Below, piece by piece: positions 48,057 through 59,529 of a stretch of 64,000 nt of DNA (the first letter of the stretch is position 1; each line of letters begins with the position of its first letter). The DNA comes from Cubamyces lactineus. Its lineage: Eukaryota; Basidiomycota; Agaricomycetes; Polyporales; Polyporaceae. The stretch covers positions 1,426,001-1,490,000 of the forward strand of contig JACDTU010000003.1 of the NCBI GenBank assembly GCA_022376465.1, read 5' to 3'. The notes below the pieces were generated by a model. The model had not been told where the DNA came from. It saw only the letters and a list, made by a program, of their open reading frames with translations, and made no database searches. A program made the translations under genes and the position numbers.

Positions 48057-49115
48057 AGCAACAGTGCGTACGCTGATGACAGAGAGCACGACAAAAGCAG
48101 GGCGGTCGGAATGAGATGTTGATGGTACAAGACGAAGACGGGTCGTAAAGTAGTAACTCCTTGGGAATGGGCGAGGGAATGCTTCTCACGGCTTTGGACG
48201 GAGACAAGGGAGAGGTCGGCGGAAACGCAGGGGTTCAAGATGAGCAGGTGGGAGACGTTGCCGTCGCGTTGGAAAGCAGGGGCCCGAGAGAGTGGAATGC
48301 TCGCCTTGCGTCTGACCTAGAGTGGCAGTCGCGGTTTACACGCGATAGATCCGTCGTTTCCGTAATTAAGAGATCAACACGCGAGGGTTTTGGGTGCTGT
48401 AGCGAGTGCTGGCAGAGATGGAGGGGCGAGACCTGGCAGACGGGGACGAGGAGACAATGGTGGTCGTGAACGACTGAGTAGATTCGGACGAGCGTCCGCG
48501 GGGCCCCGACTCGCCATACGCGATGGGAATTTCCGAGTGCCTGTCACGCCCCTCCCTAGTGCGTCCTGTCACGCTTTTCCTCTTCGTTCAGCAGACAAAG
48601 ATGGGTGCAAACTGTCTCTGCTAGCTTGCAGCGCGATTCGCGAACGCCGATACGCAGGGAAAATATGATCTAGTACCCTACATCGCAAGACTGCAGTCGG
48701 CAGTCGTCTCACACTGCGAGTGCCGGTGAACCGACCGTCTGGTACTCGTCCCGTCATCACACCAGTACTCTGGGACAATCCCTGCGCACTTATAGCCCCA
48801 GCATTCGACTGTAAATAGCTCACCTCTCTCTCAACAAATGCAGCATGTAGCCCCCAGCACCTCTTGGCGGTCGCAAACAATACGTCTATCCTGTCGTCCA
48901 AGCCTTGGGCGTTCTTAGTCCCCGGAGAATGTGACATGTGCGCGTCTGTAGCGTGTCACGCATTGTGTAGTTCAATATTCCCACGCCGGTCGTCTTGCGT
49001 GTCCGAGGATGATCATCATTGCGGCCGTGCACTTGCTCAGCTTGCATCCCGTCCTCTGACACGGCCGCCAGACCACCTTCCTTCTCACCTCCTCGTCTCG
49101 GGAAAACTACCTACA
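48057..49115. other. Intergenic, divergent promoters
   Basis: Between the velvet and ArfGAP genes. No gene seen on either strand. Confidence 0.5.
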
Positions 49116-50616
49116 ATGGACCAGACGGTTGCGAAGAAAACGCTGCAGGACCTCATCAAGCGAGAAGATCTCGACAACAAGCGATGCATTGACTGCAACA
49201 ACCCCAATCCGCAATGGGCCTCGCTGAGGTGATTGCACACTGTCTCTGTCCACTTGACCGGTGCGATCAACTGCGCCGTACAGTTTTGCAGTCTTCTTGT
49301 GCCTACAGTGCGCAGGCGTGCACAGAGGCTTCGGCGTACACGTCAGGTGCGTGTTGTGCCCTGCTATGCAGTATGGACTCCATTGCGATGTCATCCCTCG
49401 TGCAGTTTCGTGCGATCGGTATCAATGGATACGTGGCAAGAAGAGCAGATAAAGAGGATGCAGGTGAGCCTCATTTGGCCCCATGCACCCGCGAGGCTCG
49501 CGTGAACCGTCGGAGATGCACAGTTGGGCGGAAACGCTCTATTCCGAGATTTCATGAAGACGTACGATCCGCAGACAGGCGGTTACAAGGAGGGAATGAA
49601 CTCGTACGACACATATCACAGCTGGGCCGCTACCCAATACAGAGAAAAGGTGCGCGATCATCTGCATGTTGCTATACCCGACTTCTGACATTCATATTCA
49701 GCTCGATGCTGCACTGGCCGGCAAGTCGTGGTCCCCTTCCGCACCACCGGAACGCGTGGGCTCCCCAAATTCCTTGAGCCCACCCGGTAGGCCCTCATCA
49801 GCACAGGGCCTCCGCAAGTCCAGGGCATCCGCCCGTTCAAATACTGGACGATCGCTCCGCAGTGATTCTGCTTCGCCGGCATCATTCAGCAACTCCAATT
49901 CACCAGCCCCAAGTCCGAATCCGAACATGACTGGCTCCTTTGACCAGAAGTCTGCCAACGAGGCGTTCTTCGCTGGATTGGGCCAGACAAACGCATCCCG
50001 ACCGGCTGATCTTCCGCCTTCTCAGGGAGGCCGGTACCAAGGATTCGGGAATACACCCTCCCCCAGTTCTCAGCACCCGTCATTCGCGCTTTCGTCTGCC
50101 GCCGCGCCGTCCCTGAGCGAGCTTCAGGAGAACCCCGTGGCTGCTCTCAGCAAAGGGTGGTCGCTGCTCTCCGCGGCCGTGGCGGGTGCGTCCCGCGTGG
50201 TGACCGAGAACGTGATCCAGCCTGGGATGGAGAAGGTCAAGGATCCAAACTTCCAGGCCGGTGTGAGAGGATACGTCACAGAGGCTGGAAAGCGCGCCGG
50301 GGAGGTCGGCCGTACTGCGAACATGTGGGGAAAGGTGACATTCGGTGTAGACGTCGCCGAATCGGTAGGCGGTGTGGTGGGTACTGTGAAGGACCGGGTC
50401 GCGGGAGGACCGGAGAGGAGGGGTTATGGCGCGGTCGGATTTGACCATGAAGAAGAGTCGTCCGCGCTCTATCACGACGACGAAGACTTTTTCGGACAAT
50501 TCAACGGCGCCTCCCAACAAAGTGGCCCTTCATCGACGAATATCCAGGCTTCCACGACTGTGCATCGCACGTCGGCAAAGAAGGAGGACGATTGGGACGA
50601 CTGGAAGGATTTCTAG
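49116..50616 (+). CDS. GCS1: ArfGAP1/Gcs1-type Arf GTPase-activating protein
   Basis: Activates GTP hydrolysis on Arf1 at the Golgi and so controls COPI coat release. ATG 49116: MDQTVAKKTLQDLIKREDLD. The zinc finger spans two exons: CIDCNNPNPQWASLR, then FAVFLCLQCAGVHRGFGVHV, giving C-x2-C-x16-C-x2-C with the catalytic arginine in HRGFG. VRSVSMDTWQEEQIKRMQ, LGGNALFRDFMKTYDPQTGG and YDTYHSWAATQYREK complete the ArfGAP domain. The long last exon has ELQENPVAALSKGWSLLSAA, an amphipathic lipid-packing-sensor-like helix, and ends with the KEDDWDDWKDF motif that in this family binds coatomer. Stop TAG 50614-50616. Confidence 0.95.
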
Positions 50617-51026
50617 GCTCGCCTAGGAGGATGGTACCGATGATATTTATTCCCTTGGTGATAGACAGCCTGATTTAGGCCTGTATCTCATTAGGCTGCG
50701 CCGAGCTGGGTGGACTTTGTAGGGCGACTACTCTTGTGACGTACACATATACCTTTGCATTGTAGTATGGCACGAGCAAAAATGGTAGACTGCGCATTTG
50801 TCGTGCCCAAAGTAGTTGACGCCCATAGATGTGTTGTGGTGACGACCGAGGACAGCTTGGATTGCTTACGGCAATGACGGAGCTCGCCTCCATATACACG
50901 GCACTGCCACAGGCCAGTCCTCTTCCACCACCCAGCGACGAGCGTCCGGTACGCCCCCCCTGCTCTCCAGCTATATAGCCCTCGCTTTTGGCTCGATACC
51001 ACACTCGTGTCTCGCCCAAACACCCC
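50617..51026. other. Intergenic, F-box gene promoter
   Basis: No gene seen; contains the TATA-like element described separately. Confidence 0.5.
50972..50977 (+). promoter_or_regulatory. TATA-like box of the F-box gene
   Basis: TATATA 50 nt upstream of ATG 51027, preceded by a C-rich stretch. Positional inference. Confidence 0.35.
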
Positions 51027-52505
51027 ATGGCGACACCCCTGGAAGCCTTGCCTGTCGAGCTCGTAGCCGATGTTCTGAGCGAGCTGGACATCACCTCTCT
51101 CATCACCGTCTCGTACTTGTCTCGCCGTTTACGCGCCGTAGCTTCTGAGCCCTCGCTCAATCCCTGGCGGAAACCTATCCTGCGCAATCTCTTGAACCCA
51201 AGCGGCGAATATGAACCGGCGCTGAGGCATCTGAGCGTCCGCCAGACGGTTCCGCGCCACAACTGGGTTGAGATCCTGACTCTGGGTCGCGCTGAGTATC
51301 TCTTATTCGAGATGACCCTTCCCAACTTGAAGGACGAAGAATGGGAGGAGTGCTTCTTGAGGAGGTTCTTGCCCGGTTGGGTCAAGTGGAAGAGGGAGGG
51401 CACCTGGAAAGCGGCGTTCTTGAAGTGCGTGTTCCCCCTATCGCTAAACCAAGGCCTGCGTAGAGCATGTCTCTGCAGGATTCTCCGCAGAGTTTACCAT
51501 CGAAGCCACTCCTCATGTACTGCAGAAGAGGCTTGGACTCAGTGAGTGTCGCTCATCAGACCTATATCAAGGTCGCTGAGAGCGTACCGTAGCTATATCG
51601 TCCTCAACCGAAATGGCTCGGCCAACTTGCTGGATGCGTCGTCCAGGAACTACAATCCCCTTACTGTTTTCCACGAGATAAAGTAAACATAGCAATATTG
51701 CCCTCCTATGTTGACTGATTGGTATTAGGTTGCAAAACAATCTAGCACATCTCAATTACCCACGCCCGTGTTCGTGTGTTATCCAGGAGGATTTGTGGAT
51801 CTCGGCTAATACCACTTATTGTTGCAGCTGGTGGTAGAGTTCAAGGACGTGCGCATTATCGCGCTCGGGGTCCTCAGCAAGCCTCGATCGTCGTTCTCTA
51901 TCAATAGTAACGCTCGTCTGTTCCTCCACCCTCCGGGTATCACGAAAGGGGAAGAGGAGGAGACCGTGCCTTCTGACGCCGCATCTGAGGGAAGCGATGC
52001 GTCATCTCATTATGCTTTGGATGCTCCTGTTACCGTAAGACACCCGCTTGGTATGTCCCTTCGCCTTACCTAGATCAGTCGGTCATTAATTCCTCCGAAG
52101 CGAGGAATCCGAAGGACGTCTATCGCGAGCTGACCCATCCTCTTCCTTCCCGATGTCATGCAAGATATCCCTTCTACACTCCCGGCGGCGAAGATAAACG
52201 CTGGCTCGGGACAGAAGAATTAGAGGAAGGAGGCCGTCAATGGGTCGGCCCCATGCTGTAAGCTCCAATCTTGCTGCGTGATGTGCTACACTGACAGATG
52301 TCGGTCGTTATCAAGAATCACTGCTCAACTAATCGGTACCCAAACGAAGGAACCTGCCAGTGACGGGCCTCCTTTACAGGATCTCGACCTCCTCGTCGGC
52401 CCAGGAAGGAGTCAATATGCGTCTTTGAGCTGGGCCGATCTCGCAGTGATTGCGCCATGGCTCGAGTTAGGGCAAAAGGTCAATGGTATTGGTCTCGGCC
52501 ACTGA
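51027..52505 (+). CDS. F-box protein
   Basis: Probable substrate adaptor of an SCF ubiquitin ligase. ATG 51027: MATPLEALPVELVADVLSEL, followed by DITSLITVSYLSRRLRAVAS, an F-box of about 45 residues at the very N-terminus. Downstream exons in matching frames encode WVEILTLGRAEYLLFEMTLP, YIVLNRNGSANLLDASSRNY, KDVRIIALGVLSKPRSSFSI, YPFYTPGGEDKRWLGTEELE and DLDLLVGPGRSQYASLSWAD, with the last stop at 52503-52505. No LRR, WD40 or Kelch repeats are seen. The middle exons (51540-51820) are the least certain, as one expected donor is not a clear GT. A similar F-box family of unknown targets is common in Agaricomycetes. Confidence 0.75.
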
Positions 52506-54469
52506 ATCTGTCGAAAACTTGCTTGCTGTTTCTCTTGCCCCTCTTCGCAGCGTATCGTCTCCAAGATGTGGTCTGAACACTGTGATATTTCTTGGTGCTG
52601 TATTGTACCTTAGCCTTTGTGTGTAAGCGGTACGTTTCACCTAGTATGCATGTATCCAATTACGTCTTTGAAGCAGTTCGATTCCCAGGACGAGATGACT
52701 CGTGGTTCGCTCGACTGTGAGTTCCCGCATATCAGCCCGCTGACCTGCCCAGTCTTTTTTAAGACACCTGGCTCACAACTTCGATACGGTTCGCACGAAT
52801 GCTGAATCCCGTTTCCCGTTACCCGTCTACCTATCCTGTCGCATCATCGAGGGCATCCTATGGTACGAGCAAGATAAGGTAGATCCAAAGTTCAGCCCTG
52901 CCCACGGTTGTGGGAGTAGTCGCACCCCGTTGGGCCGCTGTATGGAAAGGCTTCTCGATTCGGAAGACCGACAGCACCTTGTTTGAGCGTCGCGGATTCA
53001 CTACCGGCGGCTTGCGAAGGAAGAGCGGAGTCGATCGTCTCTGCCACTCCTAGAGCCTTCTGCTGGCGGAGGCATTCCCGATGAATTGACCAAGGCCAGA
53101 AGGTTGCTCCAACTCTCCCAGTGTGCGGAAACTTGCGGTCAATATCTTGGACGGTGGCTCTGTGCGTCCACTCAGTAGGGCCGGCAAATAGACTTCAAGA
53201 CAGCCTCGCACATTTTATTGCCGACTCACAGCTACCGGCCGTTCTGGGACACTTGGTGAGGCGAAGACGCTCATCGAAGGTGGGAGTGTATTGAATGCCC
53301 GGGCGCTCTCGGTCCTCTCAATCGACGTACTGCGACTGCGGAATCCGCTAATACGTCTCGATTACCAAGCTGCCCGGAGGCCATAGCCTGTTTTGCGTCC
53401 TCTTTCATACGATGTTCGCCTGCGCGCAGTCGCGGCTCGATTGCTCGACCAACACGTACATACCGAGGACTCTCACCGGGCCTGCGTTGAATTATTCAGG
53501 CCCATTTAACAATTAAACCGGCTGCTCTGTGGTTTGCGGCGCAATGCGCACCACTCGGCCTTCTCGGTTTCAGTCTTGTTGACACTCGCGGCTCGCCACC
53601 GAGACACTGGCACGTCGCACAGGATGTGCCTGTCGTGTACATTCGTACCTCCTCGGTTTGCGTTGATTTATCCGCTACAGACGACACTTGGCTCAGTGCC
53701 CAAGATTCACCATAGAAGGGGCACTGAATATCCAAACGATACTGCAGAAGCGTCGAGATGAATCTGTTCGACGGCAGATGATCCGGTAACTCGCGACCTG
53801 TAAGTCCCCCTCCTTTCGCCTCGTAGCTCCATACGCTAGTGCTTATTGTGTAAAGCTATAAGGTGTTCTGATCTGCTCGCCCGCGCCATCATGAAGAAGG
53901 GGATAGTAGGCCACGAGGCTACCGGCCGACTGGTATTGTCCGCTCGATCTCGATCACTTCGCCAAATCCGGAAAGGGGCGGATATGGTAGGCATTCGCAC
54001 CATTTCCAAGTTCCAGAACACCTCCTTCGCCAATTATTCTAATTGTTCTCCGCAGGACACCATACCACCAGATGATCATCGTCGCGCGCGTGCGGAGGCG
54101 ACATTGCACGGGTGGCGGGCCCGCGCCGTTCGCTTCCGAGATTTCGCTCAGGCGTCGCCTCCGATCGTGCAGTCTTGTCTGGAGGTACGATCCGTATGAG
54201 ACTTCCCGACATGCTCTGTATAAAGGTAGGTGCAAGGGTGCACTCGTGCAGCATTTCTTTCCGTGTTCTCTCTTCTGTTTGGCCACAAAGAAGCGGTGTC
54301 GGCCACCCCTCTGTGCCACCCACTTCCACTCTCTATTTAATCTAATCTCGACGTCGTGCAGGGCGCGGCGGACACATTGGCTCGGGCTTTTCACTTCACG
54401 GGCTCTTGACGATTCACGACTCTCTGCAATCCATACGGACCCGCTTCGCACGATACCCCACGTCCCGAC
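52506..54469. other. Intergenic, 2 kb without a recognised gene
   Basis: Scanned on both strands: short open frames only, none with GC3-rich codon use or motif. A TATAAA at 54219-54224 may belong to the zinc-finger gene (250 nt upstream of its ATG). No transposon remnant recognised. Confidence 0.45.
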
Positions 54470-56305
54470 ATGACTGTTACGCACACATACACGCAGGAGG
54501 AGCTGGACGAAATCCTCTCAGTTCCTGGAGCACGGGAGGACTCAGCGGTGATTGTTGCTATACACCAAGCGCAGGCGCAGGAGGTTACCGCGCTTGAGGC
54601 AACGGTCGCTGCTGCGATGGAGCACGCCGCCAGCTCGCAGGTACGAGGATGACCGTTCGTGGAATTGCATCGGTGATGCTCACTGTGAGGTTGTAGCTTC
54701 TGATTGAGGCGGGCAAGGCGGCGGGCAAGCCTCACTTTTGCGAAACGTGCTACAAGTGCTTCGCTCGGAGGGCTGACCGGGACCGGCATACTAACAGCGT
54801 TCATCTCAAAATAAAGTAAGCAACTCGTTGCATATCCAAGGATGCATTCGTGCTGAACGACGTTTGTCAGGGCCTTTGTTTGTCCCTTCCTCAAGAAGGT
54901 AGAAGGGAAGAAAGAGAGGAAGCCATGTGGGAAGGCATATGCGCAGAAAACGTCCTTGACTGTTCACATGCTGACACAGTACGTGCCATCTTAACAAGGG
55001 CTACATCGAGGTCTGTCATGTTGAAGCCGCCTTGTCTGTTTTCAGTAAAACGGCCGAGGAGGACAAGAAGCCGTTCATATGCTGCATGGCTCTCGAGACA
55101 GGCCTTTCCTGCCTCAAACGCTTCGGCGACCCTTCTTCCTTCTCGCGCCATCGCCGGGAGCAGCACAAGGGTGCAACGTATCAATGTCCGTTCCCTGGTT
55201 GTCTCGACCGTGCGAAGAAGCCCAAGCGGTAAGTACAGGCCTGATCTCTGCGAACACACTACTGAAGAATTGCGAAACAGTATCAAACGTCAATCCGAAT
55301 TCAAGAAGCATCTTGTGGAAAAGCACAATCTCACCCTGGAAGAGCTCCGCCTGTTCCAGGTTCTGGATTCAGACAACTTCGAACCTACTGCTGGCCCCTC
55401 GAAGCCTCGGAAGACGACTCGGAAAGCGCGAAGCCACAAGTCTCGCCTGCCTTCGCCCCCTCCAATGTACAGCTATGCAGCTTCGCCCGCAGCATATTCG
55501 TCTGAGAGCCCCGCACCTCCGTCCTACAGCGCAACGCCATATGCTGGTGGTAAGCCGCGTTTCTCATCGTTGAAGGCTATGGGCTCATCTATCCGTGACA
55601 AGAAATCCCCGCTATCTGTGCATCAAGTGAGGATGGATACGCCAGTACCCCCGGCCTCACCCTTTGCAGCCCGAGCCCGTCACCATCCGTGCGGGAAGCC
55701 GCCTGCGAGTTCAACGCCGAACCTTCCGTTCCTCCTCCGTGCTATCCTGGCTTTGAGCGTTGTCCTGGTACGTCCGGAGCGGGATAGTCGCTATCCGCAC
55801 GACTGACAGATTGCACCGTAGACTATAGCATTCAACCCTACCCTCAGGAGAAGGACATGTCCACGTATGTTACCGAGGCTGCCGCTGGTATGGGGTTGTT
55901 GCTGTCCGACTCGGATCTGAACAACATGTCCTATGCGTCCGGGTTGAACCATATCTCCTTCGATAGCTTGCCGGGTACGCCTCTTATCTGCTCCTCCACT
56001 CCGTATCTCGCGTCTTGACATAGTTCAACCTAGATATGCCGCAGTTGTTCGACCAGAGCTTCATGAACGACAAGCCCGGGCCCACCCAGCCACCTTACGC
56101 CGACGTGACCAACTCGTATTACGAGGGTGTTCCCTTCGAGATGACGTATCAGCTATCAGGTTACGGGTACTCCGGCGAGTACGCTCAATGGGATATGCCA
56201 GTGGCCGAGCTGGCCGAGCCTTACGTCGACCAGTCGAACGTAATCATACCCCCTTCCCTCCTGCATTATGACCCGTCGTCTTTCGGTATTTACGACATGC
56301 AATAG
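54470..56305 (+). CDS. C2H2 zinc-finger transcription factor
   Basis: Probable DNA-binding regulator. ATG 54470: MTVTHTYTQEELDEILSVPG (an acidic helix and a coiled-coil-like AATVAAAMEHAA segment). Finger 1 is HFCETCYKCFARRADRDRHT NSVH. A degenerate finger or linker follows (ERKPCGKAYAQKTSLTVHML). Finger 2 is FICCMALETGLSCLKRFGDP with SRHRREQH. Finger 3, YQCPFPGCLDRAKKPKR, is split by an intron from SEFKKHLVEKH. The C-terminal half is Ser/Pro/Tyr-rich, and later exons near 55800-56000 encode DYSIQPYPQEKDMSTYVTEA and LLLSDSDLNNMSYASGL. The last exon ends LLHYDPSSFGIYDMQ at TAG 56303-56305. Exon joins between 55640 and 55830 are uncertain. The target genes cannot be inferred. Confidence 0.82.
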
Positions 56306-56942
56306 CGTGTCGCATTAGAGCTGCGCTCTGTTTCGTTCTCTGCCCCGGACTATGTTTAGTATGAACATTCATGCCACCACTTACTGTAGTATGCTCTACG
56401 ACCTTTGCATAGCCGATACCATGTCACGTATATTGTAGTTCTCGGTACCTGTTCGTGTATCAAATAGTTGTACTTCGTGTCGCGGCTGTGATTTATACCA
56501 TTCTCGCACCTACTCGATTAACAAACCCACGATTGCACCCAGGTCGACGCAAGTTCTCTGAAAATAGCGCAATGTACAGTGTAACATCAGTCCGGACTCA
56601 TTGTTGAGTAAGTATACGGACTGCAGGAGAGCGCTCAGGTCGGGACCTTCGAGTCGGAGTCCTGGCAGTGGGCGTCTATGAAGAGAAGGGATATCTTCAC
56701 GTGACACATGGCCAAACACAATGCAACAAAGCGACTGTGGCGAGTGAATCTTGTTTAGGACGCCGGCCTGAGACTGTTCTCCATCTTCTCTCTGTGCCTG
56801 CGCACCTCAGTAGAACGCCTCTCTCCTCGTCCTCGTCTGTCGCTCGTTCGTTACAACGATCTCCTTTGCATCTTGTCGCTTTCGCCCTCCCTCTGCTCGG
56901 CTGGTGATATCTACGCGCGTTTTCTCCAGCATACGTCCGAAA
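56306..56942. other. Intergenic, deubiquitinase promoter
   Basis: No gene seen; CT-rich just before the ATG at 56943. Confidence 0.5.
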
Positions 56943-59218
56943 ATGCTTGCATCCCCTTTACTACCCTCACCGAGATTCGAAGAGGGTACTAGCTATCGCC
57001 CGGCCAAAGATCTAGAAGCCTTCAACAAACTCCTACCTCCGCCGGTAGAATTCGTGGAAGGTTCCTCCTCTGGGTTATTGGCGGCAGCGGAGGGCAAATA
57101 CCCAGCGATTAACGAGGTGCAGAGGTCGAATGCTGCCGAGGTGAGTAATTACGCGACTGGCCGCACAATCGTGCTAACACGCATTTCAGCCTCAAAATCA
57201 GAAGCAGAACGGATCTGTATTAGCCACAAAATCTCCAAAAGCTCAGCAGAGCGCAAACACCTCGAGCAAGGTTCTCCAGGACATCCCCATCGAGACGACT
57301 TGGCCAGCCGGTGTGAATATTGGCTCTGGTCTGAACAATACGGGCAACACCTGTTTCCTGAACAGCGCGCTGCAATGTCTGCTACACACTCCTCCTCTCC
57401 TTCATATTCTGAAGAGACATACGACGACAGACCCTTGTAAGTTATTCTGTCTAGGTTCATACGAGGCTCTCCCATTGATGGCGACTGGTGTGGTCACCAT
57501 CAGGTCGGGTGTCCAAACACGCAGCGTGCATGTCCTGTGCCCTCCGGCAAGTGATGAACGACGCTTTCACCAAACCTCATTCTATCACTCCTTACCCTGT
57601 CATCACGCGGCTTCAAGGTACGTGGAGTTGTGGCTCCTTGGTTCTACCAATCCCAACGCCTTGCGTAGTGATCGCCAAACACATGCGGAGAGGAAGACAA
57701 GAAGACTCGCATGAGTTCCTCCGCTACTTCATTGACGCGCTGCAGAAGTCATCTTTGGCTGGGCTGCCGGGGTAAGCGCGAAGCCCAAGGATACTGTTCG
57801 TCTCCTAACGTCCATACAGGAAGGTCGACCCCAAAATCGCGGAGAAAACATGGGTCTACAAGGTGTTTGGTGGCCTCTTACGCTCTCGCGTAAGCTGTTT
57901 GTCTTGCAAGCACAACAGCGATACCTTCGACAGGATGCTTGATCTCAGCGTTGACATCGCAGGCGTGTCGAACTTGAAGGATGCTCTACGAAAGTTTGTC
58001 GCTGTTGATCATCTTCGTGGGGCTGACAAGTACAAATGCGAGAAGTACGTGGTAGTAGGATGTCTCGAACCGCCCATGCTGATCCTCTCTTCCAGGTGTA
58101 AAAAGCCAGTAAACGCGGACAAGCAGTTCACGATTGACGAGGCTCCCCTAGTCCTTACCCTTCATCTCAAACGGTTCTCTCCGATGGGTCGCAAGATCCC
58201 ACATCCTGTCAACTATCCAGAGCGCCTCAGCCTGCAGCCGTATATGAGTGAAGGGAAGTTTGGGCCATCGTACAGCCTTTATGGCGTCATCTCCCACGCC
58301 GGCAGTGGACCGAATTCTGGCCACTATTACGCGCATGTGAAGAGCGCGAACGGATCGTGGTACGAGATGAACGACGACTCTGTTATGCGGCAGAGCACAA
58401 TTCCTACCAGTATGAGGAGTGCATATATCCTCTTTTACATTCGAGAGAAGGGCCAGGCGCTCGAAGCCGCTGTCACTGGCAACGCCGCCGCCGCTACTTC
58501 GTCTACGGCCACACCACCGCCGGTACCTCCCAAGACTGGCCTAGTAGCTGGTATGAAGAAGCGCAAGATCGTGGAGAGTGACGATGAGGAAGAGAGGCCC
58601 AAGCAGGCGAAAACACCACGCAAGTCGATCGGACCACACCTGCCCACGCCACCGCCCCAGACTCCCTCGAAAGATCTTCCCAAGGCTGCCGACCCCCAAG
58701 CAGAGACGCTGAAGAAGAAGATCGCAGCGGCGGCGTCACAGAAGGCGAAGGGCGCTCTCCAGAGCCTCGGCCAGTATGGCGAAGACGATGATGAAGACGA
58801 CGATGTCGGAGAGAAGGTCTCAACCAAGGAGTCTAAGCCTGAGGATGGTTCTAACGGTGACGCCTCTACTGTTTCCCCCTCGAAGCAAGTACCCTCCGGT
58901 TCCCCAGCGCCCACAACTACTTCTACCCTCTCATCGTCCAACGAGCGGCCTATCCCTCCCGCTTCGTTCTATGGTACCCCTGCGTCCTCCAGGCCCAACG
59001 ACAAGAAGCGGAAGAGCCCTGATGCCGACGAAAGCGAGGCTTCCTATAATCAATGGGCACGGACTCCCATCTCTCCCCCGGCGTCGTCCAAGAAAGGACG
59101 GTCCACGTTCGGTGGGAATCCCTTTAACCGGCTAAAGGGAGCCAATAACCTCAAGGAGCGGCGAGACTCCTCCAACTCGCCCGTCATCCGCTATCGCAAG
59201 AAGCGGTTCCTCATGTAG
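56943..59218 (+). CDS. Ubiquitin carboxyl-terminal hydrolase, USP36/Ubp10-like
   Basis: Cysteine protease removing ubiquitin from proteins. ATG 56943: MLASPLLPSPRFEEGTSYRP. The Cys box GLNNTGNTCFLNSALQCLLH carries the nucleophile. QEDSHEFLRYFIDALQ follows, then zinc-ribbon cysteines CLSC and CEKC (the second pair joined across an intron). The His box is GPNSGHYYAHVKSANGSWYE with NDDSV. After the USP domain (about residues 100-440) comes a long charged tail with basic patches (MKKRKIVESDDEEE, ending RYRKKRFLM), as in nucleolar USP36/Ubp10. Stop TAG 59216-59218. About five introns in the domain, none in the tail. Nucleolar location and histone or rRNA roles are inferred from family likeness. 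Confidence 0.93.
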
Positions 59219-59529
59219 ATTGCGCGCACGGACGCTTGTATCGGCATCAATTGCATCGACATCGACATCTCTCACTGTACCACCACCACCCGCCACGGAA
59301 CGCGCATCGACCATCCTCTCCACTCCCACCTCATTCCCCCATTTTCTACCACCTTCCACCGATGCCGATATACACGATAGAGCAGCACCACGTTACCCTC
59401 ATCGTTCGTCGTCCACTATGCACCCCGAAGTCATTCTCAGGTTGGTCGAGGTTATCAGGCGAAGAACGTCCCCATCATTTTCCCTCAGCCCCGCATGAAT
59501 TATGGTAACTATGTATGCTACAAGCGATA
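59219..59529. other. Intergenic, convergent 3' ends
   Basis: 3' regions of the deubiquitinase and PP2C genes; nothing else seen. Confidence 0.5.

Noticed and set aside
52674..52692. tRNA T-loop-like GTTCGATTCCC
   Set aside because: The flanks do not pair into a T stem and no acceptor or anticodon arm is present.
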